A stretch of DNA of 64,000 nt. Origin: Udeniomyces pyricola (Eukaryota > Basidiomycota > Tremellomycetes > Cystofilobasidiales > Mrakiaceae). Both the position numbers and the translations under genes were made by a program. The notes beneath the pieces were generated by a model. It saw only the letters and a list, made by a program, of their open reading frames with translations. It was not told where the DNA came from and did not search any database. Every line of letters begins with the position of its first letter. The first letter of the stretch is position 1. Shown here piece after piece: positions 33,761-45,750 of this stretch. The DNA is taken from assembly GCA_039545295.1 (NCBI GenBank), contig BCIK01000031.1, forward strand, positions 186,001 through 250,000. Direction: 5' to 3'.

Positions 33761-36120
33761 TCACGTGCTAACTTGCAATACCTCCCAATCGCCCTCCCTT
33801 CCTTCGATCTTGCCCTCCCCTCGACTCTTCGCCTCCTTCTCCAACACCTCCAAGAACGCCCTCTTCCTCCCTGCCCAAACGACCCCGATGCCGACGAGCG
33901 CGCCCGAGAGACCGTACACGAGACCGGCGGCGTAGAAGAAGTTGGCGTTGCCCGAGGCGGCAGTGAGCCAGAGATGCGAGAGGAGAGGAAGGAGAAGAAG
34001 CGCGTAGAGCGTCCAAGCGGTCGGGATCAAAGGCGAGTTGAAGTCTAAGGGGGAAGGGGGGGGGGCGATGAAACACAAGAACAAGAAGAAAAGACAATAA
34101 AACATGTTTCGAAACGAAGGCGACAAGAAGGGTTGCAGATGTATAATTTTGGATCGTTAGTCAAAGACGATGAGATAGCGTTGGGAGGGGGTGAAGAAGT
34201 CAACATGCGCATGCATCGGCTGGACGAACAGCTCATAGTCCGTGGGAACAGGCCCAGCAAGCCCAAACTCAGACTCGAGTCGCCGAGCGTTGGGTAATTT
34301 TTGAGTAGTGTAATGACCAGTTGAAAGCATGCCAGAGCAAAGAGAGGGTCGTGCGAGAACGCGAGCAAGAGTGGGACGACGTAAGTGACGATGTGGATCT
34401 GCGCACGCAACCAAACAAGGGGAGGGGGAAGGAGAGGGGGGGGGGAGTCAACACAACACGTTCCGGATGGCCCAGCACGATGGTCGGAACAGAGATGAAT
34501 GATTTCAGAGGGAGTACCTGGAAGACGAATGTGAAGAAGGGACGGAAATGATCAAACATCTCGGTGAAGAAGTACCAAGCGAGTCCGACGTTGGGCGTCA
34601 AGTCGGTGATGCCAAGGCTGAACAAGGGTTACGAAGGCGTCGTAAGGGTGATGAGTAAAGTTTCCAAGAGTCGCCTGCGCATTGGGCGTCAAGTTGGATA
34701 AGAAGCCGAGAAAGAAGAAAAAAAAAAGGTAAAAGTCATGGGGAAAGTCATGGACTGACATGGTCTTTGGTCCTTTCAAGATCCCTTCGACTTTCCCTCC
34801 GAGTATCATCCACTCCACCGCTACCACCGCACTCAGCGAAGCGAAGAACAATCCAATCATGATGGTGGCTCGATGTCGCTTTGATCGAGTTTCGCTGGAC
34901 GATTCTGGCTGGTCGAGGAGGATCGCGATGAGGAAGGGCAAGAGGAGAATCGGGTAGAGCGTCGTTTGCGTAGCGAGGGCGAGGAGAAAGCATGAAGGGG
35001 TAGGCTTGACTGCAACGCGGAGAATTGAACCAGAGGCGATATGACAGACGATAGCCATTGAATCAGTTGTTTGACGCATGAGCGATGTCCCGAAAGAGGA
35101 CGAGGAGGATCGGTACAAGAGAGACAACGAAAACAACAACGCCAGGGACGAACAGTCAACTGCAAAGCTGACGGAAGCTAACACGAAAAGGTTGTCGAGC
35201 GTTGTAGTAGACCGTGATAGGGTGGTGAGAAGTGTGTACGGATTGAAAAGAAATCTGTGGGGTTGCAACGAGGGGAGTCAGGAGAGGTCTGACCAGGACG
35301 CCATCGCCCTCGTGGTACTCATTCGAAGATTCTGAGTAGCTGCTGGAGAAGACGTACAGAAAGGAGATCATGCTTCCCCAGTGCGCCTCCGCTGGCTCCT
35401 GGCCGGAGGTTCGCCTTGCCTGCCATATCCGGAGCAGGAGCCAGGCCGACAGGAGATCCGCAGCGGTGTAGCCGACAGCCGTCAGCAGAAGAGAGGACGG
35501 CGGTAGGATGGTACTGGAGAGGAGAAGGTGCAGGGGCGACTAGCATGGTTGTAGGCAGGTGAATTCGGTAATGAGTACGAGGCCATGTGCCAAGGTCAAG
35601 AAGGACACGACACGATAGGTCAGACGAGTCCAAATAAGAAAAAAAAAAAAGGAAAGGCAGCAGGCCCGCCGTACGTGATTGAAAAGGCCACCGTCGTACG
35701 GGTCAAGGCCCTTTGAGGCGAGAAAGGTCCCTTCCCTAACTGTTTGAGCGAGTATATGGCGATTATGAGTTTGAATACATTATGAGTCTGATCACAGTGT
35801 GAGTACTGGTCCAGGGAAGCCATGGACTCGTCAAAGAACAGAGATCAATCCTGATTCGCGTCCAAAGTACCAATGTAATGGAAGGAGAGGATGACTGAAA
35901 GCGTAGGTAGGAAACCCGACGTACGTCTCCGGAAGCTAGTGAGCGGGGTGCCTAGCTCAAGGCGATCGATGAGGACCTCTGGAAGGTTGGTGGACAGAAA
36001 CAGAACGAGACGTAACGCTGCGGCTGAGGCATAGATGGCAGGTAGTGACACGCGCGTGGACTGAGTTGAGCGGGACGGAGTGACTGGTTGTTTGGTCGGT
36101 ATGTCTGGTGGTGGAGTCAT
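33761..36120 (-). CDS. GPI transamidase subunit PIG-U (Gab1/Cdc91)
   Basis: Multi-exon polytopic ER membrane protein. The ATG at 36120 gives [20 protein letters not shown], and the first helix reads [20 protein letters not shown] followed by [17 protein letters not shown]. Next come [20 protein letters not shown] (the luminal SPY-GGxFH motif of PIG-U), [20 protein letters not shown], and [20 protein letters not shown], the family's most conserved segment. Further on are [40 protein letters not shown] with RPFFTFVFQ, and [20 protein letters not shown]. The C-terminus has [24 protein letters not shown] is one of five subunits of the transamidase that attaches GPI anchors to proteins such as the GH72 enzyme nearby. 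It shares a 302-bp divergent region with MED10. Internal junctions approximate. Confidence 0.92.
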
Positions 36121-36422
36121 GTGGACTTGGGCGGAAGCCAAAGGTGGGAGATGATGTTGGCAGAGAGAATGTCGGAACAGCTAGCACTGTGTATGCCGGG
36201 GTGAAGCAAGCAAACAAGCAAGGGACAAGCTGACAAGTACTGTGCGATGATGATGAAAGGTGTCACTGATCAGCGAATATCGATCACCGAGGAGATGACC
36301 GGCCTCGGTCATGGGTATGGGCGTGAATGGGATTGTGTGGATCGACCGACCAGCATCAGATCGTTTATCACCACACAATCCATCAATCTTAGCTGTTCTA
36401 CAGCATCACCCACTAACTAGCC
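36121..36422. promoter_or_regulatory. Compact bidirectional promoter PIG-U / MED10
   Basis: 302 bp between the two start codons, so both genes must share regulatory sequence. The region contains a GATGATGATG stretch near 36246. No canonical TATA box seen. Confidence 0.55.
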
Positions 36423-37380
36423 ATGGATCCCAACCATTCCCGTTATCCCCAACCAACTCCCTCCAACGCTCTTACTCCCCATCACCCTTATCCTCAATCT
36501 CCCGCAGCTGACTTCCATTCCGACCGGCACAGAGCTCCATCCGGCCCACCTTCGGGTGCCCCCACCCAGCCTGCTCTCGCCGATGCCGTCATCAACCCAG
36601 GCCGCATCCCAGCCGTACCTGACACCCTCGAAGGAACTATTGTCAACCTATACCAGAGTTTGACTGAACTCCAGGCATGCAGTGGTACCGTCATCAAGGG
36701 AGGCGAAGGCCTCGCCGCCGGCGCGTCGTCAGTCTTACCCCCACCGAGTTCCTGACGTCCTACCAAGCTCGAGTTGCGGCTGACGTATAACATTTGTGAA
36801 CAATCCATCAGGTCAAGGGCCCTATCCTCCCTTGCTCGTCTTGCCACGCTCTTACCCGACACGAGCGCCAAGGTCCCCTTTGAAGTCATCGAGTACGTCT
36901 CTTTTGTCAGGTAGTCGGTCACATCTCCTCCGCCCAGCTTTTCTGACTGACTCAAGTGTCTATCTAAACGTAATGCAGCCTTCTTGATCAGGATAAGAAT
37001 CCGCACCAGCATACCCGAGATCAGCTCGAACGAGTCGCTGGAGAGAATCAGTTCACGCGAGGCAAAGTCGATGCTATAGCCGTACGTCTGTCTCCCCTCC
37101 AAATCTGGCTCAACGCCTGGTCTTGCTCTCCCGGACGGTGTTGTCACGCAGCAAATCATTCAACGATTCATCTAACGACTCATCTCGGCTTGGTGATAAC
37201 CGACCACGATTTGGTCATCAGGATTTCACGCGACTACTGGAGGAAAGCTTGTTTGAGGAATTTCCCGATTTGAGAAAAGCTATGGGCGACGCGGCCAGCG
37301 AACAGAGCACGAATGGGTCTGTAAAGGTCGAGGGAGCCGCATCCGAAGCTGGCGTTAGAGGAGCCAATGGTCGTGTTTAG
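36423..37380 (+). CDS. MED10: Mediator complex subunit 10
   Basis: Four exons (36423-36727, 36812-36892, 36979-37081, 37222-37380) sum to 648 nt, 215 residues. A disordered Pro/His-rich N-terminus of about 60 residues precedes the MED10 domain: LEGTIVNLYQSLTELQACSG, SLARLATLLPDTSAKVPFEV, IDLLDQDKNPHQHTRDQLER, VAGENQFTRGKVDAIADFTR, then LLEESLFEEFPDLRKAMGD. The VPxEVI-x-x-x-DxxxNP and ExFPDL elements are diagnostic. MED10 is a middle-module Mediator subunit (yeast Nut2), in the nucleus. A GTCAGT donor for intron 1 is required to keep phase. The N-terminal extension makes it longer than the usual 130-160 residues. Confidence 0.9.
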
Positions 37381-37918
37381 GCTCTGGAGATATCTTGGGT
37401 TCCTGACCTCCTTGGCATGAGGGAGAGAAGAGGATCACGTGAGATGCAAAACGAGGTGAGTGAGGTTGTTCTTCTCTTTCATGTCTCCAGCGCTGCATGC
37501 GAGGGAGACGTTTCATTTTCCTATCCTTTCTTTCATTACTCGTCCTGCTCTGGGTCAGCAGTCAGATAAGAAGAGCTAGTCTGATTGCCTGGGCTGTATG
37601 TACGGCCGGGCCCTTTCGTGGCGTCTGGCTAGGCAGAGGCCAAGACCACACACGTGCGAGTGGCACACGAGCGATCCCAAGCACGTCTCTGTTGGGCTCT
37701 TTCTTTCCGCTCTCTCGCTCGTGTGACACGAGTTGATACCGTTGCCTTCTTACCGCCCATCATCTCTCACGTATCTAGTATCCTCTGTCTACGCTTTCGA
37801 TTACCCGACTATCGGGCTCGTTCATCCTCTGCGATTCGCCAAGTCGTCGCCTTTATTCACGTACTACTCCTCCTCAGGCTTCGGACCAACCCGCCCAAGC
37901 CCGCCAAGCTCGCTCACC
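37381..37918. other. Tandem intergenic region
   Basis: 538 bp between MED10 and the bHLH gene; C/T-rich toward the downstream ATG, as expected of a promoter/leader. Nothing else recognised. Confidence 0.5.
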
Positions 37919-39081
37919 ATGACTCGTTCCAGCTTCGCTTCATCTTCCTCCTACGACTCTCATGCTCAACATGAACTCAGTCCGAACTACTTCAATCCCT
38001 CTCATCAGGTATGTTGAATATCTCTCGCTCCAGAATCAAACATGGTATCAGGCATCAGCTAAACCCGGGTGACGTCTTCCGCTTGGTTTTCTTTTTCAAT
38101 CTCTTTCTCAGTATTCCGTCAACTCGACCTTCCCACCGACCCCTGAATTTAGCCCATACCTACCTCCGTCGTCTTTTAACTATCATTTGTCCCATCAATC
38201 GTCGTCTGCCGACATCTCCACTTCTGCTGAAGCATCGCAGGTCTACCCCCGCCCATCCTATTCTCACCACTCGAGTTACACCTCGTCCGACTCGAGCTAT
38301 CGTCCATCCAACTCGCCACCTTCGTTATGCCTGCCCCCAACTGCTCTCCCTTCTCAAACTACCACCAACACCACGACAAAATCGAAATCGACGCGCGCCT
38401 CCAAACCTACCAAATCCTCGCGCGAGTCCAACCGCAAGGCCAATCACTCTGTCATCGAGAAGCGTCGGCGGGAGAAGATCAATGCGGCGATGGAAGACCT
38501 CAAGTTTCTCAGTTCCGGCGGCTTCCTCGCGATGAGGCGGACAGAGGGCGAGGGTAGTCTGTCCCATGAGATAGGTGAGGGCGATGGGGGTGGGAGTTCA
38601 GGGGCGAAGGCCGAGTTCAAGCTTGATGTATTGGAGAAGTGAGTGTTGCCGATACCTTGCGCATATCAGGAACAGTCATGATGACGGTGACGCTCACGCA
38701 CGTAATTCTTCGTCTTACCCTTCCAGAACAGTCCAGTACATCAGAACTTTGCACGCGCATATTGAGTCGCTCGAGCGTGGGGCGCCTTCTCGTTCCGCCC
38801 TGGGTGCTGATCCTCTGACGGACCCATCCTCACCCACTTTGTCCTCCTCGGTTCACTCGCCGTCTTCCCTCTCCTCTTCCTCCCGGCAATCTACTCCAAA
38901 CGTGACGACTCGCGCTGCATCCTTGTCGAACCTAGGTCCAATTCGGGAATCCTTGGATGTATCGATCGTGCCCTCTGCGACAGTCGATGCGGCGACGATG
39001 CTTCTCTCGCTGGCGAGTCCAGAGCTGAGAGGAGTTGTCGGGGGCGGTGCTGCGCTCGAGATCCAGGAGTGGCGATTGTGA
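37919..39081 (+). CDS. bHLH transcription factor
   Basis: Starts MTRSSFASSSSYDSHAQHEL; at least three exons, with a GTATGT donor after HQ and a second intron after DVLEK. A Ser/Thr/Pro-rich N-terminus of about 150 residues precedes the basic region NRKANHSVIEKRRREKINAA. Its H-x3-E-x3-R triad (His, Glu and Arg at positions 5, 9 and 13 of the bHLH) predicts binding to CACGTG-type E-boxes. Helix 1 continues MEDLKFLSSGGF; helix 2 is FKLDVLEKTVQYIRTLHAHI. The loop between them is expanded to about 35 residues, Gly/Glu-rich, whereas 5-15 is usual. A Ser-rich C-terminal segment ends with a hydrophobic TMLLSLASPELRGVVGGGAA block. A nuclear regulator; target pathway (phosphate, lipid or other) not determinable. 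Confidence 0.87.
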
Positions 39082-39512
39082 GATGGATGCGGTTGTAGTT
39101 GAGCGCGCTAACTGGAAAGTCATTTTGGTCTGGCTGCTGTCAGCAGCCGGTGAAACCTTGGTTTGGGGATCGGTGTTATGTTTGGTGGTCGTGCCTATAT
39201 AGACGAGTTGGAGGAACGTATATCATATGTACTTTAAAGTTGAAAGAGAATGCTATTTGATGGGTGACAGTCAGGAAAGGCAACCAACCGGCAAGAATAC
39301 AAGAGTGATAATTCGATGAACCTCAATATAAATAAGCCGCACTGCCCATCTTAGTGGAGTCAAGTGACAACGATCGGTTCCGGTCGGCACCTTGATAATC
39401 AACCCCGCCCGATCAACCCCACATCCATCCATCCATCCTTCCATTCTTCCACCGCACTTTCAACACCACCCACACCACGACCCCGTCTCGACACTCCTTT
39501 CCCAATCACCTC
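39082..39512. other. Tandem intergenic region
   Basis: 431 bp between the bHLH and glucanosyltransferase genes. It has CATC repeats near 39424-39440 and C-rich leader sequence before the ATG. No gene. Confidence 0.5.
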
Positions 39513-42002
39513 ATGAAGCTTCTGTCCACTCTCCTCCTAGCCGCATCTGCTGTCTCGGCTCTTCCCGCTATCACCCGCAAAGGAAGGTGAGCTCGGCATC
39601 CTTCAGCATCCTTTTTTTTTTTGATCTCTCGGCCAAGGCGCCTCAGGCTCTCGGTCGGTCTCGCGCCTGCTCCACTTGCAGCTTTCGCTGATCTATGTTT
39701 CCATATGACTTGTGTTTGTGCGTCTTACTAGATATCTATACGATGAGAATGGCACGAGATTCCTCATCAAGGTAAGTGTTCTGAGCTCGATGACCCGGCA
39801 GGTCGCGAAGGATGACGTGCGTCTCAACCAAACACGGAGGGTGGCGCGTGGTCTCGAGGATGTGGAGGCCGGAGGGGTCATGATCATTCATCACCTGCAA
39901 TTCCTCGCCACCTCTAACGTATGGGGGGACGTCCACCCTTCACGATCGACTTTGCCTAGGTCGAGCTCGGCATAGTTTTGGTCGTACACATATCCTACAA
40001 GCGAGGGCTTCATAGCTGAACCCCTTCCCCTTTGCTTCGTCCTCGCTTCGCGCGCATCGGTCCGGTCGTCTGTCACCTCGCTCAGGGAGTGGTACGTTTA
40101 ATTCCCCCTCCCCCCCTTCCCTCCCCTTATTTTTGGTTCTCCCATTGCCGTCGAGACTAAAGCCGATCTCTTCGATTCCATCAGTCATATCAAGAAGCCG
40201 GTACCGTCGCACCCGATACGGAAGTCAACGCCGCCAAGTACGCGTATTCCCATCCGATCTAAGCAAGTCTGAGATCTGGACTGAAGAATCCTTGCTGACC
40301 GCTGATCTCCCCTCCCCCGCACGGCTTGCCATTCGTCCGTTGACCCCTCTGATCTTTCGCGCTTCCAGTGGTGGCTTTCCCGAACCATCGTCCTATGTTG
40401 ACCCTCTAGCGGATGGAGCAGCCTGCAAGCGAGACTTGCCATACCTGCAACAGCTCGGAGTCAACACGGTTCGCGTCTACAGCGTGTACGTCACGTTCCG
40501 CCTTGTTTCTTTGGTCCCAAGATACCTCGGCGCGAATCGCTGTGAAAACTGACCACTGGACTTTGTCAAACACGTGACTTTTCTTGGATTTTAATTTGTC
40601 CGTTTGTGTTCTTGATGCCTTCTTCCCATGCAGTAACTCGAGCCTAAATCACGACGAGTGCATGCAAGCATTTGAGGGTACGTCTGGAAGTTCAACTTCA
40701 GAGCTGCGCGGATCCCCTTTCTGACGCGTCTTTTGTACTCCTTCGTCATTGCAATTTTTTTTCTTCTTCTTCTTTACCTCGCTATGTAAAGCCGCCAACA
40801 TTTATACCATCATCGACCTCGCACTCCCACTTAACGGCTCGATTAATCGAGCCGACCCAAGCTGGTCGACGAACCTCCTCGACCTCTACACGACGACCGT
40901 CTCTACATTTAGCAAGTATAATAACGTCCTCGCGTTCAATATTGGTAACGAGGTTGTTACTCTCTCCTCCAACACGGACGCCGCACCTTATATCAAGGCC
41001 GCCGCTCGAGACATCAAGGCGTTCATCCGATCGATCTCGTCGAAGGCTCTTGTTGGCTACACGTCGACCGACGGCCCGACCAACTGGAGGAACCCACTGA
41101 GTACCTATCTCTCGTGCTCAAGTGAGGAGGAGAGCATTGACCTCTACGGACTCAACAACTATGGTAAGATGACATTTTTGAGTTGCCGCAGCTGTCATGT
41201 GGAGAGACCTTTTGCGTGATTTGTTGGCTGACGTTCGACCCTCCTACACCTATGACACTGTCATTCTCATTCAGAGTGGTGCGGCGACAAGACGTACACG
41301 ACTTCAGGTTGGCAGGGGACGACCTCTGACTACGAGGACCTCACCATCCCAGCTTACTTTAGTGAATATGGATGCAACTTGGTTTCTCCCAGGTACGCAT
41401 CGTCCAAAGCTCATGTTACCGTCTTCTGAGATAGTCAGTCTGACAATCCCCTTGTGCTGCGTACCCACTATCTTCTACTTCACCAGGACGTGGTCCGAGG
41501 TTCCGACCCTATTCTCGGCTCCAGTCACCGATACTTGGTCTGGCGGTATCGCCTTTTCGTACTTCCCGACTGCCGACAATTACGGCATGATCACCCTTTC
41601 CTCGGACAACAGCACCGTCGAAACCACGACCGATTTCACCAACCTTGCTCGGCAGCTCTCCAACGTCACCCTCCCCACGACTCCGACTCAGTCCAACGTG
41701 ACCACTGCGGCAGCCCCATCCTGCCCAGGTCAGAGCGCGGCCTTTAACGCAAGCTCAACGCTTCCTCCCACACCTGATGAGACCGTTTGCAACTGCTTGA
41801 TGAGCAAAGCTTTCAGCTGCATCCGAACTGACGCCACTGCTCAGGAGCCCGTCGTCATTGGCGAGCTTCTCGACTACGGCTGCTCCCTCTTGGGTCAAGC
41901 CGGCGGATCCGCCAACTGCGACGCCATCGCTGGTAACGGCGGTTCGGGATCGTACGGTGCCATCTCGTTCTGTGCCCCAGGTGCGTTGTCATTACTTGCC
42001 TC

Positions 42003-42036
<34 letters not shown>

Positions 42037-42572
42037 CACTGCCTCTGCATCCGCCGTTGTTTTGCTTGAACCTGACCCGGCTGGCTATCGGCTCATTATC
42101 GTACCAGACGTCAAACTCTCCTACGTCTTTTCGGCATACTACGTTTCGCAAGGCTACGACGCTCAAGCTTGCGAGTGAGTTTACTGTTCTGTTCCTCTTT
42201 TTCAGGTTTGTTTTCAGGTCTTAATTACTCATCGCTGCGCTTCGTTTTCGTTTCATCTGTTCTAGCTTTGCCGGCAACGCCTCCATCAATGCCGACGCTC
42301 CTCGAACTGCCAGCGACGCCTCGACGGCCGCTCAGGACTGCCTAGCGCAGATCCCGTCGGGAGGCGTCTTCACCCCTTCGGCCACAGCTTCGCAAGCCTC
42401 GCAAACTGGTACCTCGACCAACACCCGGTCGTCCTCCGCCGCTCAGTCCTCCAAGGCGAGCGGATCATCGGGCACGAGCGGTGCGAGTCTTGGAGTCCCG
42501 ACGTCAGGAGGTCTCTTTGGAGCACTTTGCGCGGGTGGAGTTATCGCGCTCGGTGGTTTCTTGATCGTTTAA
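39513..42572 (+). CDS. GPI-anchored 1,3-beta-glucanosyltransferase (GH72 with X8 domain)
   Basis: Starts [18 protein letters not shown], a signal peptide. The GH72 domain shows [29 protein letters not shown] sequence, [38 protein letters not shown], and [20 protein letters not shown]. The acid/base Glu is in [12 protein letters not shown] and the nucleophile Glu in [30 protein letters not shown] closes the barrel. A cysteine-rich X8 (CBM43) domain follows, with [45 protein letters not shown] and a C-terminal Cys. A Ser/Thr-rich stretch and a hydrophobic tail ([19 protein letters not shown]) form the GPI-attachment signal. The enzyme elongates and remodels beta-1,3-glucan in the cell wall. About eight introns; one contains a 33-nt poly-T. 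Confidence 0.93.
42004..42036. repeat. Poly-T run (33 nt) in intron
   Basis: Uninterrupted T33 in the intron within the X8-domain coding part of the glucanosyltransferase gene. Length is prone to slippage. Confidence 0.9.
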
Positions 42573-42781
42573 GTATCACGAGGCAAGCTATGTCAACTTG
42601 GTGACATCCCCGTTGTCTTGTTTCAACCCTCGTTTACTTGTGCTTGTTCGTGTGTATGTGTGTTTGTGTCTGTGTAACATTGGCATATACTCCCTAGGGG
42701 TCCTTGTTCTTTTTTTTCTCTCTCTCTCTTGCACCTGCCATCACCCCGTCGATCGAAGAGGCTTTGCGACCTCTCTAACGC

Positions 42782-42816
<35 letters not shown>

Positions 42817-43667
42817 ATAGTAGCTCTTCTCTCCTTCCTTTATTCTTCTACCTTTCATTTCATCTCTGTCACTCTCCTTGAGTCTTGACCTCCCTCGTCT
42901 TTGGACATTCATCCCTCTTCATCTATGAGTCTAGCTTAGTTTTAATCATAGTGGTCTTTTTGTGGACTTGCCTCTTCGACCTTCCCTTTGATTCTCTTTA
43001 ATCTTGAGTACTAGTACTACCATCCATGGAATGCGATATGACGGCTGTCATTGTATCGCTTTTCCTCCCGCATTTTTTCTTCTCTTTCCGTGTTACTTCC
43101 CCCCCCCCTTTCCCTTTGGGCATACGCGGTGCCTTGCCTGCAGCTTGTTCTCAACTAGCCGATTTGCTCTGCTTCATGATCTTAGATGGTCATGACAGTA
43201 CACACATGGCGTACAACTGAAATATGGTGGTGATATTGATGATGTTATATCACGGCACGGAAGTTGATGACGTCGTGATAACTGAGCTATAACTTGGTGC
43301 TGATCATGAGGACTGAGTTGGGTTGTGCAACATGTACGATGCGTATTCAGGGCATCAGGCTCGAAGCATGGATCAACATGGATCAACTATGATAATAATG
43401 CAGCAATCAAATGAACCAAACGGTGGGGCAAGCCAGACCGGAAGATACAGGGAGCGGGGGCCCAACCAAACACAAGCGTTTCCCCAACAGTCTGACGCGC
43501 CGATCACCCCTCCAGAACTCCAGAGATGTTCCTCCCCCGATGCTTCTTCCTGTCTCTTGCCACCCATCTTCTCGACTTTCTGTCCGCCCCGCATCTCCAC
43601 CCTTCATTCTCATTCATCACTTTCCCTTACATTCCATTCCGACTGACCTTATCTCTGTCTAGTCATC
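42573..43667. other. Tandem intergenic region
   Basis: About 1.1 kb of T/C-rich 3' flank, a trinucleotide repeat, then promoter sequence of the next gene. No coding exon recognised. Confidence 0.5.
42782..42823. repeat. TAG trinucleotide microsatellite
   Basis: About 14 TAG units with one interruption (TAATAG) near the right end, in the 3' flank of the glucanosyltransferase gene. Confidence 0.9.
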
Positions 43668-44510
43668 ATGGGTATGTCTGATGGTTCCCTATCTCGACTC
43701 CATTCGCTCGTCCAGTCGAGACGTAATATACATACTCATTAACTCCTTCCATCTGCGCACCTCTTTCTTCTTCTGCATACCCATCCATCCTGCCCATCTT
43801 CCATCTTCAAACAGCGTCCACCATCTCAGCCCTATCTTCCATCTCGAGTTCTTCTCACGACATGCCTCGCCAACGTTCGCTCTCGTCCTCGAGCAGCATC
43901 TCTTCCGCCTCGTCCTCGCGATCTCCCTCACCTCCCCACCTCAACACGCGCCCAACGGTTTCGTCCCCACTCTCGTCACCCTTTGAGATGTCCCACACTA
44001 GCTACTTTCCTTCACCTTCTTCCAGTGCTCGCTCCACATCGTCTTCCCCCACGAGCCCAACGATGCCTACGCTTCAGCAACCGATGGCTCGTCGGACTTC
44101 CCAACCTTCGCTCTTCCCTCGAAGCCAACCGTTGCGTCCCATGGTTGGCTTGACGGCCATCAACGGCCTCGGCATCACCCCGGGATCGAGGCGCAAGTCA
44201 GCAGCCGAACTCGAGGAGGAAAAGTACAAGACTCCCATTAACGGTACCGGCCGGGCGCCTACGATGGCAGGAACCAAGAGCAAGTCAGGAGGAGCCAAGT
44301 TGCTTGTTTCGAAGAGAATGAAGGTTCGTTTCAACCTCGTCATTTCATTTCTTGATTTTTGCCCTCTAACGATATCCCCTTGCCATCCTTTTTCTCTTTC
44401 GTTCTGGTTTGTTGACCTGTTTTCTGTTTTCTGTTGGCTGTCATTTGTCTTTCTAGACGACGTTTGAGCTCAACCTCAACTGTCGGGAACTATCCCGGTC
44501 GGACGCGTAG
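43668..44510 (+). CDS. Small Ser-rich protein of unknown function
   Basis: Three exons: 43668-43671 (ATGG), 43815-44323 and 44457-44510, total 567 nt, 188 residues. The 4-nt coding part of exon 1 joins in phase to give MASTISALSSISSSSHDMPR. The protein is mostly Ser/Pro-rich and disordered. A more conserved-looking core reads MVGLTAINGLGITPGSRRKS, then AAELEEEKYKTPINGTGRAP, and the end is KLLVSKRMKTTFELNLNCRE plus LSRSDA. Two RRxS sites (ARRTSQPS, SRRKSAAE) fit basophilic kinase consensus. No known domain. An internal ATG at 43862 would give a shorter form. Confidence 0.7.
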
Positions 44511-45750
44511 AATCGCCAGAGGATCGGTTGGGGAGACGAAGAGGGCGGCCGGCACGCGACCACATCCGAAGACGTGTCCTCCCCAACGGTTTTAGTCCGG
44601 CCCCGGCCGAGGCTTCGTCCGGTCTCTTTAGGCTCCTTTCCTTTTCTTTCTTTCTCGCTTATTCATCGCTGTTTTTCTTTTCTTAGATGCACTCTCCTTT
44701 CCTTTCCTTTCTTCACGCCATCGCTACACATTTCCATCTTGCCTTCTCTCTTTCTGCTTACCCACCAACCCTCCATCTTTCAACTGTCTTTTTTCTTCTT
44801 CTCTATGCTCGCCTTTCAACTACATGTTGCTTCTCTCACTCCGTACCATCCAGCTTGCTTCTCCCATCCCACCCCTTAACTGCCCCACCATTCCCTCTCT
44901 CCTTTGTGTTTGTAGAACCCACTTCCCTTCCCCCTCAATAACCACGTTTGCTTTTACTTCTTCTCCTCATCCTTCGCCTCTCACATTGTATCCGGACATA
45001 TGCCAATAGTAATCCTCGTCTTTTCCTAGTCTTTCCTCCTTCGTCCTGCCCAGTTCATCCCAGTTCCTCGTGTGCTTTGAATTCCATCTCCCTTCCTTCC
45101 ATTGTGCCTTTCTTTGCCCCTATCCTCTGCTCTCTGCTCTAGCCTGCCTAGTTCACACTAGTCCTCCCTCCCTCCCCCTCTTTTGCGCCCGTGTGTCGTC
45201 TCTGGCCATGTTCACCAAGTATATAGTTCCCCTCCCTCCTTTCGATCTTGAATTTTATATATGCGCACATATTACTTACTCCGTTGGACATGATGACGCG
45301 TACGTTCTCGGCATGATCGATACGCGCGTAACCCGGTCTCCAATTTTTGCCACGTCGATCTGACGTGGCTCTGCGATTTTGATTGGGTTTGAATGAGCGT
45401 CTTCGATGTTCTTGATCGATTCACATTGAATATTCAATGGTGGTTAATCAATCTCCGACCACTGTAGGCGGATAATTAGAAGAATGGATGGATGTTGAAT
45501 GCAAGAATCGATCAAGAAATTACCCAGGTTGCGATGGACTGAATGCGAGACTAACCTACTGGTTATCTTTGCTCATTCCATAATTTCAAGTCGGCAACGC
45601 CCATGGCAACGTAAGGCTACGCAGGGCAACTTTGGGAATTCTGTGATGCTATATCTGGTTATCTTGATCGAAAGCCATCACACACTTTGTTCCTATCAAC
45701 GAACTCCTCGCTCATCCTTGACTCGCCCCTCGATCCTCCATCAGCCCCGT
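44511..45750. other. Tandem intergenic region, pyrimidine-rich
   Basis: About 1.2 kb. From 44630 to 45200 the top strand is strongly C/T-rich, resembling a long 3' UTR of the Ser-rich gene. The remainder is the upstream region of the phosphatase-like gene. ORFs here are composition artefacts. Confidence 0.5.

Noticed and set aside
36494..37159. 221-residue minus-strand ORF over MED10
   Set aside because: It is antisense to exons whose plus-strand translation is clearly MED10, and has no domain of its own.
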